Source: a virus. Taken from it: a DNA stretch of 28,375 nt. The notes under the pieces were generated by a model, which did not search any database, was not told the origin of the DNA, and saw nothing but the letters and a program-made list of their open reading frames with translations. The translations under genes were made by a program, and so were the position numbers. Positions 20,744 to 28,375 of the stretch are shown piece by piece (position 1 is the stretch's first letter; each line of letters begins with the position of its first letter). Where the stretch lies: positions 1 through 28,375 of IMG/VR virus record IMGVR_UViG_3300005830_000065; one strand, written 5' to 3'.

Positions 20744-22357
20744 ATGCCAGGCATAGACGCAAGCGGAAAAGACACGATACGGGCACGTCAGGCCGATCCA
20801 AGCGATTTTGATCAAAAGAGTTTCAGGACAATCGTATTGGATAAGGCCAAAGGCGTCAAGGCCGTGATCGGGAAGAGAAAGGGCGAAAAAAACACGTCCA
20901 CCCAAAGCATACTTTTCCCGAAAGAAAATTTTACCGTCGCTCAGGCGAAAAAATGGTTGAAGGATAACAAGATGAAAACCGAAGAAAAATCACGCAGCGA
21001 GTTTCTTGATCCGGTCAGAAAGTTGTGGCCGCTCTCCTATCCTGCTATATTCGAGACGTTAATTGATTTCAACAACGGCGCATTGTACGAAAGCGGTTAT
21101 TATGGTTGGGATCAAGTCTCAACCTACGGAAGAAAGCTCGCGCGCAAGCTGAATGTCAACACCAATGTCAGCATGAGCGACGAGGAATACGATGATGACG
21201 GAAGACCGACAATCTCTGCATATCAAAGCAACGGCAACAAGCAGACGATGTATAAATTTCATGATGGCCAGGTGATCGTTGTGCGTTCACGCGGTTCAAA
21301 CGATGATGAAATGGAATGGGAATACACGGAAGACAGCGGCGAGAGTGAACCAAACATGACGTTTTCAGGAGAAGAAGACATTGACATTATTGAAGCAGAA
21401 TATCCCGGACAAGTAGTTAAGTCTTTGCGTAATAAGAAAAAAATGAGCCGTGATCAAATGTCCGCGAAGATGAATATTAGTGCGGCACGGTTAAAAGAGA
21501 TTGAGGACGGCGACGACATAGATGATGACGAGATGAGCGAAATATCTGGCGCGCTCGGCATGACCAAGAAAAAAATGAAAAAAGTGATGGATGCGATGAC
21601 CGCCGACATTTCTCCGGATTCTGATGACATAAGCCAAGAAGAAATTGAAATCGAAGATGTGGAGATAGAAGATTTTGATACCGTGCAAGTATACGAATTA
21701 CTTGAAGAGATTATAATAAACAACAAACCGGCAGTGAAGTACAAGTTGAGCGGAGAGCTTCTTTTGGAGGAAAGACGCAACGACGGCACCGTTGGATTCA
21801 CCGTGCCGATGATCAAGGTTGGAGCGTATACCGCGAACGGAAACAGGTACTCGCTGAAGTGTTGCGAGAATATCATACAAGACATCAAGAAACTCCAAGA
21901 GAGCCAATCCCGCAGGGACGGCGAAGCCGCAGACCGGCTCTCCATACTTCACATAAACTCACCGAAGACTAAAAAGTCTGAAACCATGACGACCGAAAAT
22001 TCAGAGACACCGACGATGCTCCCCACGCATGGGGCACGGATCAGCGAGGCACTCGGAAACCCGCTGCTTTCCATATCCGGCATTGTCACCGGGGCACATT
22101 TCAACAACGATCAATCCATCCTTTACATCGACGGAGAAACTATTCCCACGCAAGCAGGAAAGGATATGACCGTGCTTCTTGAAAAGAAGCTGGTCAAGGG
22201 CGTTTCGCTTGCTGGAACACCGGCGAAAGGCATGTATGAGAAGAACGACAAGGGTGCATACGACGTTGACCGCTTGCATTTTTTCGGCTCTGATTTTACC
22301 AACAATCCCGCCATGCCGTTCGAGGCCGATGAAGCGGGATTTAAGTTAGCCGCATGA
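20744..22357 (+). CDS. Prohead protease (T4 gp21-like) with long N-terminal extension
   Basis: The C-terminal third (about 355-537) looks like a prohead protease: IKVGAYTANGNRYS (like the NGRxY strand of gp21-type enzymes), a candidate catalytic His429 (LPTHGAR), ISGIVTGAHF and DGETIPTQAG strands, then KGVSLAG with candidate nucleophile Ser488. The preceding 350 residues are unusual. They hold a segment FTVAQAKKWLKDN (62-75), an acidic stretch, and at about 222-275 a Cro/C1-type HTH-like pattern (VVKSLRNKKKMSRDQMSAKM, then ISAARLKEIEDGD). T4 gp21 is only about 210 residues. The protease would cleave scaffold and capsid at the (L/I)xE-type sites known in T4. Active-site residues are assigned by eye. 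Confidence 0.72.
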   Translation: MPGIDASGKDTIRARQADPSDFDQKSFRTIVLDKAKGVKAVIGKRKGEKNTSTQSILFPKENFTVAQAKKWLKDNKMKTEEKSRSEFLDPVRKLWPLSYPAIFETLIDFNNGALYESGYYGWDQVSTYGRKLARKLNVNTNVSMSDEEYDDDGRPTISAYQSNGNKQTMYKFHDGQVIVVRSRGSNDDEMEWEYTEDSGESEPNMTFSGEEDIDIIEAEYPGQVVKSLRNKKKMSRDQMSAKMNISAARLKEIEDGDDIDDDEMSEISGALGMTKKKMKKVMDAMTADISPDSDDISQEEIEIEDVEIEDFDTVQVYELLEEIIINNKPAVKYKLSGELLLEERRNDGTVGFTVPMIKVGAYTANGNRYSLKCCENIIQDIKKLQESQSRRDGEAADRLSILHINSPKTKKSETMTTENSETPTMLPTHGARISEALGNPLLSISGIVTGAHFNNDQSILYIDGETIPTQAGKDMTVLLEKKLVKGVSLAGTPAKGMYEKNDKGAYDVDRLHFFGSDFTNNPAMPFEADEAGFKLAA

Positions 22358-22367
22358 GGAAAAACAA

Positions 22368-24545
22368 ATGTCAAAGATGACAGCAGATCAATACGCTGAA
22401 ATGAAGGTAAGGGCGGCGCGCGCCGAAGAACTTGAAAAAAAAATAAAGGTTCTCGAGGCGGAAGCCGCAAAGAAAGACAAACCTGGCAGCGAGTCGGCAA
22501 GCAATGAAGAATCGGAAAAGGTCAAAAAGCAACTCCAGCAACTCCAGGAAGAGCAACGCCGCGCAAAGGTGCTTTCCTATCGCGCCGAGGTCGAAAAATT
22601 GATTGCAGAGGAAACAAAACGTCAAAATATCGAGAAGTTCAAAGGCGTATTCGGTGTACTTTTTATCGAAGAGTCCGTGAACAATCTCAAGACGGCGCTA
22701 ACTGACGCCGAGGTCGTTGATTGGATGGGCGATGAAGTTTATGGCAAAGATCGCATGACGAGAGAAATCCAAAAACGAGTCAACGCCGAAATGACCAAGC
22801 GGCATAGGCTCGTAGAGGAAGTCAATGCCAAGCTGAAACGTGATTCCATTGCCAACTCCATCGCGCGTCCGTTTAATATAAACGCACTGACTGCAAAAGA
22901 ATTGGAGGGCGGCCAGCTTCATGAAGAGGCCTATCTCAACGATGAGGCGTCGAAAGTTGATCCGGCTCTTACCCGCCTGCAAAAAGTTTTCATGAGCAAA
23001 GTCTGGGGCATCCCGATCAAATTCAAGGGACGCGATCTTTATGAAGAGATGTTGGCCGATCCGCGCATGGCGCAACTCATTGAACAGCAGCACAAATGGG
23101 AAATCTCAGACGGAACTTATGGTACAGGACAAAAGCACTGGTTGTCGCCCGGAGGCCGTTTATATGAGATGGTAAACAACCATATCAACAAGAGAAATTT
23201 GTTGTTGTTGGAAGCAGATGAGGCTACTACGACAAACTTTCTCGGCGGCACTGGCATTAACCAGCTTCCTATCGACGTTTCAGGCGCCATCGTTATGAAT
23301 GCTTATGGCCGCATGTTGGCGCGTGAGTTGGCGGCAATCACCGAAGACATGCAATCGACCACCAAGCGCGTTTATGAAATTTTGCATCCACGTGGCGAGG
23401 AGCCGTTACGGGCGGGACGTCACTGGTTTGGCGGAGTTGATTCTGATACTCCGACGACTCTTGATACCACCAAGACGCTTGCGGATGGCACGGTCGTGAA
23501 TGACGAAAGCACTTTGGCGCGTGCGAGCAACCAATATCCAAGCGAGGTGTATGCTTATCTTGGCGAAGTTGTGGACGCCGACACCACGATAACCGTCACC
23601 GGAACGGATCAAAACGGCGACTCGGCGACTGCAGTTGTAAAGTTCTTGACGACGGATGCAGTCGGAGCGACAAGGCGTTGTGTACCAACGGTGCGCGGCA
23701 CGATGTTCATGGACATCAGCGCGGTTTCGTCAACAGGTTGGACGGATGCTGCCGCAAAAGGCGAAGTCGGTTTCTTCGCCCCAGACGAAGTTGCAGCGCA
23801 TACGGTCGGAGGCGCGGCTCAAAAGGCCAAGCTAAAAGCATATCATTATGATTGTTCCGAGCGTGAATACGCTATGCAATCAAGTGTTGATCGCAATTTG
23901 ATTGAGGACACATCGAAGGCATTAGCGGCTGGTGGTGGGCCAGGATTGAATTACGTGGCGATGATCACCTCGATGATTTCAGAAGAGGTAATGAATTTCA
24001 TAGACCGGGAATGCTTCGATGATGCCGTGCAGTCGGCGTACAGTTACAATATTGCGACGTTTGATGGCACGAGTCCGGCGGACGGTGCATCGGTTTCAGA
24101 ATGGAAAGAGCAACTCCATTTCAACATCGCCGACTTGATCAGTTGCGTCGGATATTATAGCGGAGTTCGTCCAGACTATATGATTTGGAACTCCAACGAT
24201 GAACCGACTTGGAGTGAATGGTTGCGCGGCAATCGGCTTTCCGCATTCGCGCCAGAGGTGAACGATCCGTTCGCCAATGCACGGGCAAAGTATGCCATTG
24301 CCGGATGCAACGTCTACGTATCAGAGAACACGCCACTCAAACGCATCATCGTCGGATCAAGATCGAAACGCAGCGGACTTGTGGCATTGAGTTACATTCC
24401 GCTCATGATTTTGTCCGGTGAAAATGCGGCGGCGTCATTCCAAGCCGAAGTCATGGCGAGGACTCGCGGTTTTTACGGCATTCCGTCGCAATCCGGACAG
24501 CCGGAGGCCGGGCGTTCGCTTGGCATTTTGAAAGTCACAAGATAG
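22368..24545 (+). CDS. Major capsid protein with fused scaffold-like N-terminus
   Basis: The product is 725 residues. Residues 8-86 form a charged coiled coil (ELEKKIKVLEAEAAKK, then EEQRRAKVLSYRAEVEKL), and up to about 282 it is helical and scaffold-like. The capsid part begins around 285 (TTNFLGG, IDVSGAIVMNAYGRM) and has an HK97-fold helix resembling T4 gp23 (REYAMQSSVDRNLIEDTSKA, then MISEEVMNFIDRE, 499-548). Residues 355-480 are a beta-rich insertion (TTITVTGTDQNGD). A possible gp21-type cut site (LLE/A) falls at 280-283, between the two parts. GAGGA lies eight bases before the ATG. It is the largest structural gene and follows the protease, as expected. Confidence 0.85.
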   Translation: MSKMTADQYAEMKVRAARAEELEKKIKVLEAEAAKKDKPGSESASNEESEKVKKQLQQLQEEQRRAKVLSYRAEVEKLIAEETKRQNIEKFKGVFGVLFIEESVNNLKTALTDAEVVDWMGDEVYGKDRMTREIQKRVNAEMTKRHRLVEEVNAKLKRDSIANSIARPFNINALTAKELEGGQLHEEAYLNDEASKVDPALTRLQKVFMSKVWGIPIKFKGRDLYEEMLADPRMAQLIEQQHKWEISDGTYGTGQKHWLSPGGRLYEMVNNHINKRNLLLLEADEATTTNFLGGTGINQLPIDVSGAIVMNAYGRMLARELAAITEDMQSTTKRVYEILHPRGEEPLRAGRHWFGGVDSDTPTTLDTTKTLADGTVVNDESTLARASNQYPSEVYAYLGEVVDADTTITVTGTDQNGDSATAVVKFLTTDAVGATRRCVPTVRGTMFMDISAVSSTGWTDAAAKGEVGFFAPDEVAAHTVGGAAQKAKLKAYHYDCSEREYAMQSSVDRNLIEDTSKALAAGGGPGLNYVAMITSMISEEVMNFIDRECFDDAVQSAYSYNIATFDGTSPADGASVSEWKEQLHFNIADLISCVGYYSGVRPDYMIWNSNDEPTWSEWLRGNRLSAFAPEVNDPFANARAKYAIAGCNVYVSENTPLKRIIVGSRSKRSGLVALSYIPLMILSGENAAASFQAEVMARTRGFYGIPSQSGQPEAGRSLGILKVTR

Positions 24546-24559
24546 AAAAGAACGAGCAG

Positions 24560-24594
24560 GGCGCACGGTTCGTTTTGAGACGAAACCGTGCGTC
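24560..24594 (+). terminator. Stable hairpin after the capsid gene
   Basis: GGCGCACGGTT (24560-24570) pairs with AACCGTGCGTC (24584-24594), one G-U pair, plus CGT/ACG inside after one bulge. The following TCTTCACTCATTTT is not a good T tract, so this may be a partial terminator or an mRNA 3' stabiliser that keeps capsid mRNA abundant. Confidence 0.5.
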
Positions 24595-24617
24595 TTCACT
24601 CATTTTACGAAAGTATC

Positions 24618-24881
24618 ATGAAACAATATTGCTTGATGAACAACACCGGTAAGGCCGTGTCAGCGTTTGGCATTGTCATACAGCCGAAATCGCAGTCGCG
24701 GAAACTTTCCGAGATGGAGTACAAACGTGCATGTAAAGAGGCAGCTCCAGAAGGCGTATCGCTTGTGCCATTCTTGCTTGAATCAGAAAAGGCGGTGGTC
24801 GAAGCTGAACAGACGCCGCAAACACCAAAAACCACGTCCGGCGCATCAAGGCGAGGGCGCAAGACAGAGGTAGAAGAATGA
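24618..24881 (+). CDS. Hypothetical structural-region protein, 87 residues
   Basis: ATG 24618 is chosen because the earlier in-frame GTG at 24588 lies inside the hairpin. The protein has a beta-like start (SAFGIVIQPKSQSRKLSEME), a helix and a disordered Pro/Thr-rich, then basic tail (SGASRRGRKTEVEE). It resembles small linker or head-associated proteins in composition, but no family is recognised. It overlaps the next gene by four bases. Confidence 0.6.
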   Translation: MKQYCLMNNTGKAVSAFGIVIQPKSQSRKLSEMEYKRACKEAAPEGVSLVPFLLESEKAVVEAEQTPQTPKTTSGASRRGRKTEVEE

Positions 24882-25693
24882 AGCGTTATCCAAGATACAG
24901 AGTTTTTGCGGGATCATTAACCGATGCTACGGCGAAGGTCGATCTTGCCGCCACATACGGAAAAGTCGGAAACGCGGTCAATATTTGGGGATACGACAAC
25001 ATGGCGATGCTGCTTGCGGAAATTGCCAACAATGAGGGCGGCGTAGTGAAGTTTTTTCTCGCGCCGAGCGGTTCTCAACCTGCAAACTCGACAGGCATGT
25101 ACCAACTTGTTGCAGCGGCTGGTACGGAAGTCGAGGTAACGGTGACGCAGAATGTTCGTCATGAATATTCACTCACCGGAGTTTCTGGAAAATGGTTGCT
25201 CGTAGAGGGCAAGGGCGCGAGCAGTACGACCGCCGATCTTGTCGCATTTCTTCATGCGCAAGAATTGCTCGGTGCGTACACCGGGCAGGATCACGAATAT
25301 GGCCGCGGCGTCGGTCATGGCTTGATCGCGACCAACAATATCCCGATAGTGGCAACAGCGACAACGTTGACGACAGATTTGACTGATGTTGGATTGATTG
25401 TCGATGTTGGTGGATTGTCTAATCTCACTCTTTACGTGACTAACAGCGGACTGCAAACCGGCAGGATAAATGTCTATTACGAGAAGTCACAGGCCGCTCC
25501 AGCTGATACCACGACCATGTGGCGTTTATGCGGAACAAATGGCGCGGCGTTGAATTTCGACACGCTCACCGCCGAGAAAGCAGCGCATCCGCTTCTTGTT
25601 TCTGGCGCGAGATGGCTTGCGATAAAAGCTGCCGGACTCACCGATGCGACGGACATAGCGGTATCTGTTTGCGGCGTCGCGCAAGGAGGATGA
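24878..25693 (+). CDS. Putative beta-rich virion protein, 271 residues
   Basis: The protein is rich in Ala, Gly, Thr and Val with short strands (EVEVTVTQNVRHEYSL, NLTLYVTNSGLQTGRINVYY) typical of beta-sandwich virion proteins such as decoration or fibre-like proteins. It has no signal peptide or catalytic motif. It lies in the head operon directly after the capsid region, with the next gene one base away. The second half (about 165-271) looks like a separate jelly-roll or Ig-like domain. Role assigned by position only. Confidence 0.6.
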   Translation: MKRYPRYRVFAGSLTDATAKVDLAATYGKVGNAVNIWGYDNMAMLLAEIANNEGGVVKFFLAPSGSQPANSTGMYQLVAAAGTEVEVTVTQNVRHEYSLTGVSGKWLLVEGKGASSTTADLVAFLHAQELLGAYTGQDHEYGRGVGHGLIATNNIPIVATATTLTTDLTDVGLIVDVGGLSNLTLYVTNSGLQTGRINVYYEKSQAAPADTTTMWRLCGTNGAALNFDTLTAEKAAHPLLVSGARWLAIKAAGLTDATDIAVSVCGVAQGG

Positions 25694-25694
25694 T

Positions 25695-26024
25695 ATGGCG
25701 AATTTCCCGAACATCGTTCGCGGTATCGCCTCTTCCGGTCCAGTGCTTTCGTTTACCAACAAGACAGGTACGCCGATAGCTAACGTTACCGGAACCGCGA
25801 CCAGGAAAGGGGCGTGGCGGCTCACGTTCAAAACCGTTGACACGACCGGTAAGGCAGTCGATGCTTATGATTTTCACAACAATTTCAAGACCAGTCGACA
25901 GATCGTGGTCAGCCAGGCATATACCGATATAATCCCAGGACTCACTATAACGCTCGGCGCGACGATCAATGCTGGAGACGCGGCGAACGTAACGTACTCT
26001 GACATCTTCACGGTAAACACGTAA
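25695..26024 (+). CDS. Putative small beta-rich virion protein, 109 residues
   Basis: The protein is made of strands separated by Gly/Thr turns (LSFTNKTGTPIANVTGTATR, then ITLGATINAGDAANVTYSD). It resembles the C-terminal style of the preceding protein and probably adds to the capsid surface or neck. A GGAGG motif (25686-25690) lies upstream of the ATG. The stop shares its last base with the next gene's ATG. No specific family recognised. Confidence 0.6.
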   Translation: MANFPNIVRGIASSGPVLSFTNKTGTPIANVTGTATRKGAWRLTFKTVDTTGKAVDAYDFHNNFKTSRQIVVSQAYTDIIPGLTITLGATINAGDAANVTYSDIFTVNT

Positions 26025-26383
26025 TGAGTTCGTTTTCTTACATAGCGAGATCGCAACAAATAGTCCTCTCCGGGCCTGCGGTATACGAATCGCTGTTTAC
26101 CGCGCAGCATATCACGACGGTGAAATCCATACGAGTCACCTACGATGAGGCAAGCTCATCAAACACAGGTGTGACGTTGCGCGTCGGAAAAGTCGGCGAT
26201 TCGGATTACTTCGCATCGCATACGAGCGAGGTATCAAAGTCTCTCGGTTACTCGAAGTGGCTTACTTTGTCGAACACGATGTTGGCGCAAGACGAAGTGT
26301 TGACGATTGAGTGCGACGGCGACAAAGTCGGAACCGGAATAGTTTCAATACAAATAGATTTGCGGTGGACACTGAATGAATGA
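26024..26383 (+). CDS. Putative beta-rich virion protein, 119 residues
   Basis: This 119-residue protein has repeated strand patterns (HITTVKSIRVTYDEASSS, TGVTLRVGKVGDSDYF, then DKVGTGIVSIQIDLRW), consistent with a single beta-sandwich. No signal peptide or catalytic residues are seen. ATG 26024 overlaps the previous stop by one base, and its end overlaps the next gene by eight bases, so it is part of the same transcript. It probably is a head or neck decoration protein. Confidence 0.6.
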   Translation: MSSFSYIARSQQIVLSGPAVYESLFTAQHITTVKSIRVTYDEASSSNTGVTLRVGKVGDSDYFASHTSEVSKSLGYSKWLTLSNTMLAQDEVLTIECDGDKVGTGIVSIQIDLRWTLNE

Positions 26384-27041
26384 GATTAAAAAAATTGTTA
26401 TTGTTTTGTTGCTGCTTGCTGCAACTGCGGACGCGCAGCAAAAGCAGGCGTGGTCACGCATAGAGAGAGGAACGTCGCTTCCGAGCGTGGTACGTCCGGT
26501 ATCTTATTTGTTTTTCAGGACGGCGGACTCCACGCTTTGGGCATCAACAGGACTCACATGGGTGCGTGTACCAAATCCGACATTGATCGAAATATCGGTA
26601 GCAGAAATGTTGTCCAACACAACGGCAGACAGCGCGGCAGACTCGACGGTGTATTATCAGCCGGTGAAAATGTTCGCTCTTGGAGATACCGTAACCTTCA
26701 GTTTCGTTGTGTCGGATAACTTCGCATCCATTGATTCAGTAGTGGCGTTTGCGGCAACAACTTCAACGGTAGGAGATTCGGCAGCATTTGCCATACAAGT
26801 TAAACGATTCGGAGTGGGGAATGCTTTGAGTGGGGCGTTTAACTCTGCGGTCATTGACACAGTTGATCTCGGAACAACAGCCAATGCGATCAAACGTTTC
26901 TCGTTCACATCTCTCGGTAGCATTACAGTAAAATCACGCGCTGTTATTGGCGGCAAGATATGGCGAAGCGCCTGCGCCAACAACGCAACCGCTGGAGTAT
27001 ATTTGTTGCGGTTATTAATATACGGAATTGGGCTTCGTTGA
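26376..27041 (+). CDS. Virion-region protein with Sec signal peptide
   Basis: The N-terminus MNEIKKIVIVLLLLAATADA is a classic Sec signal peptide, with cleavage expected before QQKQ. The mature 200 residues are beta-rich and Ser/Thr/Ala rich (ADSTLWASTGLTW, then VTFSFVVSDNFASIDSVVAF, and SITVKSRAVIGGKIW), like an Ig or carbohydrate-binding sandwich. ATG 26376 is used; ATG 26380 is in another frame. Virion assembly occurs in the cytoplasm, so a cleavable signal peptide here is unexpected. It may be an exported accessory protein, or the helix may anchor the protein to the membrane. Confidence 0.75.
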   Translation: MNEIKKIVIVLLLLAATADAQQKQAWSRIERGTSLPSVVRPVSYLFFRTADSTLWASTGLTWVRVPNPTLIEISVAEMLSNTTADSAADSTVYYQPVKMFALGDTVTFSFVVSDNFASIDSVVAFAATTSTVGDSAAFAIQVKRFGVGNALSGAFNSAVIDTVDLGTTANAIKRFSFTSLGSITVKSRAVIGGKIWRSACANNATAGVYLLRLLIYGIGLR

Positions 27042-27042
27042 T

Positions 27043-28005
27043 ATGGCATCGACTCTTGCACAACTTCGCGCATCGGTTCGTCAAGAAGTGGGAGACGAAG
27101 AGCGGATTACCGGAACGGCGACTGGCGGCTCGCTAACTGAAGTCATCGACACGTCAAGGTTGACGCAGGCGGACGATCATTGGAAAGGACATAAGGTTTT
27201 TATCAAGGATACTACCGATGACCTTGCGCCTAAAGGCGAGTCAAGAAAGATAGCGGCGAGTGCATCGGCAACTGCAAAATTGATCGTAGAGTTTCCGTTC
27301 AGTGCGGCAGTCGCATCTGGAGATACATATTCAATAGCAGTATTTTCTGATGCCCAGATCGACGCAGCAATAAACAACGCCTTGCAAATGGAGGTGAGCA
27401 AATGGTTACCGGAAAAAACGTTCGAGAATCTCGCAGTATCGGCAAATCTTCATCGCTTTGCGCCGACCAGCGCCAACTCCATTCGCTGGATAGATAAGAT
27501 CGAATATGTGGATTCGGCGTTGAATCAACAGATCGATTATGCTGGAATGTGGTCGTGGAACTCGTTTCTGAGAAAAGTTGAATGGACGTTTTTTTGGAAC
27601 GAGAGCAAGACGTTGATGATGCAAATAGCCCGCGATCACGCCAAACTCACGACGGATGCCAGCACCGTTACCGTGTTGCCGCGTGAAGAACCTTTGTTGA
27701 CGAAACTTGCGGCGGCTGATTTGCTGCTCGGACTTTCAGAGAAGGAACTGCGGAACGACTTCGGAAATTTGAAGCCTAAATCATGGCGGCGCGGCGACGT
27801 ATCTGAATCTTATGAATCTGCACAAGAGCATTTCGGAGAGATGCGTAAAGGAATAATAAATCAAATGAAAGAATTGGCATCCGCGCCAGTGGTTGGATTT
27901 TATCCGAGAACAGGCGCGCCGTACTCAATAGAAAATTTGAACGTCAACACGTTTTCCGATCCAGACGGAAAACCGGCACCGCAAATGTTTTGGCAACTAC
28001 GATGA
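27043..28005 (+). CDS. Putative head-tail adaptor/connector protein
   Basis: ATG 27043 is preferred over the upstream TTG 27028. The 320-residue protein starts STLAQLRASVRQEVGDEERI, the style of phage adaptor/head completion proteins that dock under the portal. It continues with a strand-rich part (KVFIKDTTDDLAPKGESRKI) and a long helical second half (PLLTKLAAADLLLGLSEKEL). Position after the capsid and before the likely tail genes fits. Assignment is by N-terminal pattern and position, so moderate. Its stop overlaps the next start as ATGA. Confidence 0.6.
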   Translation: MASTLAQLRASVRQEVGDEERITGTATGGSLTEVIDTSRLTQADDHWKGHKVFIKDTTDDLAPKGESRKIAASASATAKLIVEFPFSAAVASGDTYSIAVFSDAQIDAAINNALQMEVSKWLPEKTFENLAVSANLHRFAPTSANSIRWIDKIEYVDSALNQQIDYAGMWSWNSFLRKVEWTFFWNESKTLMMQIARDHAKLTTDASTVTVLPREEPLLTKLAAADLLLGLSEKELRNDFGNLKPKSWRRGDVSESYESAQEHFGEMRKGIINQMKELASAPVVGFYPRTGAPYSIENLNVNTFSDPDGKPAPQMFWQLR

Positions 28006-28375
28006 AAAAGACATTAACATTTATTTTGTTATTTGTAACTTCAGCATCGGCGCAAACCGTGCACTGGCAGACGTTTCAGCAAAGCATAGACTCTGCCGGA
28101 GTAGATACGTCATGGTTCGCATTGCGCAGCGGATTTCTCGCGCGCGACGTTGACGCCGATTCGCTTCCAATAGTTCCACCTGAAAATGCAACGATTGATG
28201 AAACGCCAGTCGTCACTTTCAGGCAGGTGTCAGGAACGGTTTCCGACTCGTCGATCACCTACGCCAAGCCGGTCGTGTCTTACGACGGGGTGGCGTATAT
28301 CGTGCAGAATGATTCGATATTCGTTACCGGCTCCAGCTTCGCGGCGCCGGCTTCCGCCAACACGTTCGGTGACGG
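28002..28375 (+). CDS. 5' part of a protein with Sec signal peptide (continues beyond window)
   Basis: ATG 28002 overlaps the preceding stop (ATGA), and the frame is open to the last base (about 124 codons visible). It begins MKKTLTFILLFVTSASA, a strong Sec signal peptide with cleavage expected before QTVHW. The mature part is Ser/Asp/Val-rich and beta-like (IVPPENATIDETPVV, then SYDGVAYIVQNDSIFVTG). Like the gene at 26376 it combines a signal peptide with a structural-operon location. The remainder is outside the window, so size and domains are unknown. Confidence 0.75.
   Translation, partial: MKKTLTFILLFVTSASAQTVHWQTFQQSIDSAGVDTSWFALRSGFLARDVDADSLPIVPPENATIDETPVVTFRQVSGTVSDSSITYAKPVVSYDGVAYIVQNDSIFVTGSSFAAPASANTFGD

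Noticed and set aside
1-28375. tRNA genes, CRISPR arrays, integrase and attachment sites
   Set aside because: No cloverleaf, regularly spaced repeats, recombinase motifs or att-like duplications were seen when reading by eye; a dedicated scan was not possible.

Overview
This window is a stretch of a tailed double-stranded DNA phage or prophage (Caudoviricetes). Every convincing gene lies on the + strand, packed end to end, with many ATGA stop/start overlaps. Morphogenesis proteins (portal, prohead protease, major capsid protein) look distantly T4-like (gp20, gp21, gp23). The host cannot be named from sequence. Sec signal peptides on three proteins, an outer-membrane-like barrel protein and usable Shine-Dalgarno sites suggest a Gram-negative bacterium; the 'A-Q' cleavage sites resemble those of the Bacteroidetes/Ignavibacteria group, but this is a weak inference.

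Layout. (1) 1-4752, early genes: zinc-binding and YopX-like small proteins, then a SNF2/SMARCAL1-like helicase whose Walker A motif is split by a LAGLIDADG class 3 (WCT) intein, then small genes including a SWIM zinc finger and a possible -1 frameshift pair. (2) 4753-4925, noncoding: a small terminator, then two perfect interleaved inverted repeats followed by a T tract, a candidate pseudoknotted RNA or attenuator. (3) 4926-11816, a nucleic-acid metabolism operon: DEDDh exonuclease, second SF2 helicase, beta-class DNA methyltransferase, HAD nucleotidase, Pol X-like nucleotidyltransferase, RusA-like resolvase, HNH protein and small zinc proteins, closed by a strong terminator. (4) 11840-14509: a ParB/Srx-like gene, a radical SAM enzyme and an FkbM-type methyltransferase. 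From the middle of the ParB gene to 14512 the DNA drops abruptly to low GC, so this looks like an inserted cassette. (5) 14513-17307, packaging: small and large terminase plus small HTH and unknown proteins. (6) 17362-18517: a promoter / exported barrel-like protein / small protein / terminator unit, a textbook moron layout. (7) 18528-28375, head genes: Ig-like protein, portal, a long prohead protease with an embedded HTH-like segment, a capsid protein with a fused scaffold-like N-terminus, several beta-rich structural proteins, a putative adaptor, and two structural-region genes with signal peptides, the last cut by the window end.

How the parts fit. The early and middle genes process DNA (unwinding, trimming, methylation, junction resolution) and would support replication and recombination before packaging. 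Terminase, portal, protease and capsid form the head-assembly line. The inserted cassette (4) and moron (6) are the accessory parts most likely to hold undescribed biology. The intein in the first helicase ties activity of a replication protein to protein splicing.
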